A stretch of 5,291 nt of DNA from assembly GCA_003136475.1 (NCBI GenBank), contig PLEQ01000009.1, positions 3,847 to 9,137 on the forward strand, in the 5' to 3' direction. Made by a program: the position numbers and the translations under genes. The notes under the pieces were generated by a model. That model was not told the DNA's origin, made no database searches, and worked only from the letters and a program-made list of their open reading frames with translations. The DNA comes from Deltaproteobacteria bacterium (lineage in GTDB: Bacteria; Bdellovibrionota_B; Oligoflexia; Oligoflexales; Bog-1112). This document shows, in pieces, positions 5,031 to 5,291 of the stretch. Every line of letters starts with the position of its first letter. The first letter of the stretch is position 1.

Positions 5031-5291
5031 TTGAGGGAAACTATCACAATCACACCGGATGAGCAACGTTCACAACAAGCGACGTATTACTCAGCACGCC
5101 AGTCTCAAGAAGATCCGCTTGCAACTTGTTTTTGTGAAGGATTGCAGATCAAAATGTCTGAGAGCAACGACGGCTGCATAGCGGCCGAAGTCTGTCCTTG
5201 TTTGGAAGTGTTGGCACCACCTCCGACTTCGATCGACGACTGGTATGATGATGACCCACAGGATGATCCGGCTTTAAAGTCATATGAGGAG
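5031..5291 (+). CDS. Cys-containing protein of unknown function, N-terminal 87 residues
   Basis: The frame from TTG 5031 is open to the window edge (87 codons), so the gene is truncated by the window. The start is supported by AGGAGG 6 nt upstream. I recognise no family. The N-terminus (MRETITITPDEQRSQQ) has no signal peptide. Five cysteines lie in a C33-F-C35, C49, C55-P-C57 pattern that could bind a metal or form disulfides. An acidic stretch (residues 69-79, DDWYDDDPQDD) follows a Pro-rich turn. GC content by hand count is 127/261 (49%), clearly above the mid-30s seen in sampled stretches of the kinase gene. Its relation to the operon is unknown; it may belong to a separate unit together with the small ORF before it. 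Confidence 0.65.
   Translation, partial: MRETITITPDEQRSQQATYYSARQSQEDPLATCFCEGLQIKMSESNDGCIAAEVCPCLEVLAPPPTSIDDWYDDDPQDDPALKSYEE

Noticed and set aside
1..5291. CRISPR array, tRNA, rRNA or transposase
   Set aside because: No regularly spaced repeats, cloverleaf-like segment or transposase-like frame was seen anywhere in the window.

Overview
The window carries a compact, rightward four-gene signalling operon (510-4835). It is flanked on the left by the first codons of a divergent gene (1-69, minus strand) and on the right by the start of a further rightward gene (5031 to the edge). The DNA is AT-rich with clear Shine-Dalgarno sites. The histidine kinase has a signal peptide and a periplasmic 7TMR-DISM sensor, which points to a Gram-negative bacterium. 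I cannot place it more precisely; a proteobacterium or a Bdellovibrionota-like lineage would both fit.

Layout. Positions 70-509 are a long divergent intergenic region with several structured elements: a perfect 14-bp inverted repeat (235-268), an overlapping terminator-like hairpin with an 8-T tail (265-301), a TAGATCTATATAAA box (363-376), and a 9-bp inverted repeat with a 3-nt loop (435-455). The operon follows: a small Cro/C1-type helix-turn-helix protein (510-1028), a stand-alone receiver-domain response regulator (1030-1434), an acyl-CoA synthetase of the ANL superfamily (1434-2966), and a 7TM sensor histidine kinase (2973-4835). Junctions are +1 nt, a 1-nt TAATG overlap, and +6 nt, so the four are almost certainly co-transcribed and partly translationally coupled. 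Positions 4836-5030 hold two dyad-symmetric sites and a likely 22-codon small ORF. The stop of that ORF overlaps the AGGAGG site of the next gene, a Cys-containing protein of unknown function that runs off the window.

How the genes may work together (inference). The kinase and the receiver look like a cognate pair. The receiver has no output domain and the HTH protein has no receiver, so the DNA-binding output may be supplied by the HTH protein as a separate chain. The acyl-CoA ligase sits between receiver and kinase. This suggests that the system senses, or controls the turnover of, a carboxylic/fatty acid, formally similar to the RpfB ligase being encoded beside the RpfC/RpfG diffusible-signal-factor system, though the kinase architecture is different. 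I do not recognise this four-gene combination as a described system. It is the most interesting content of the window.
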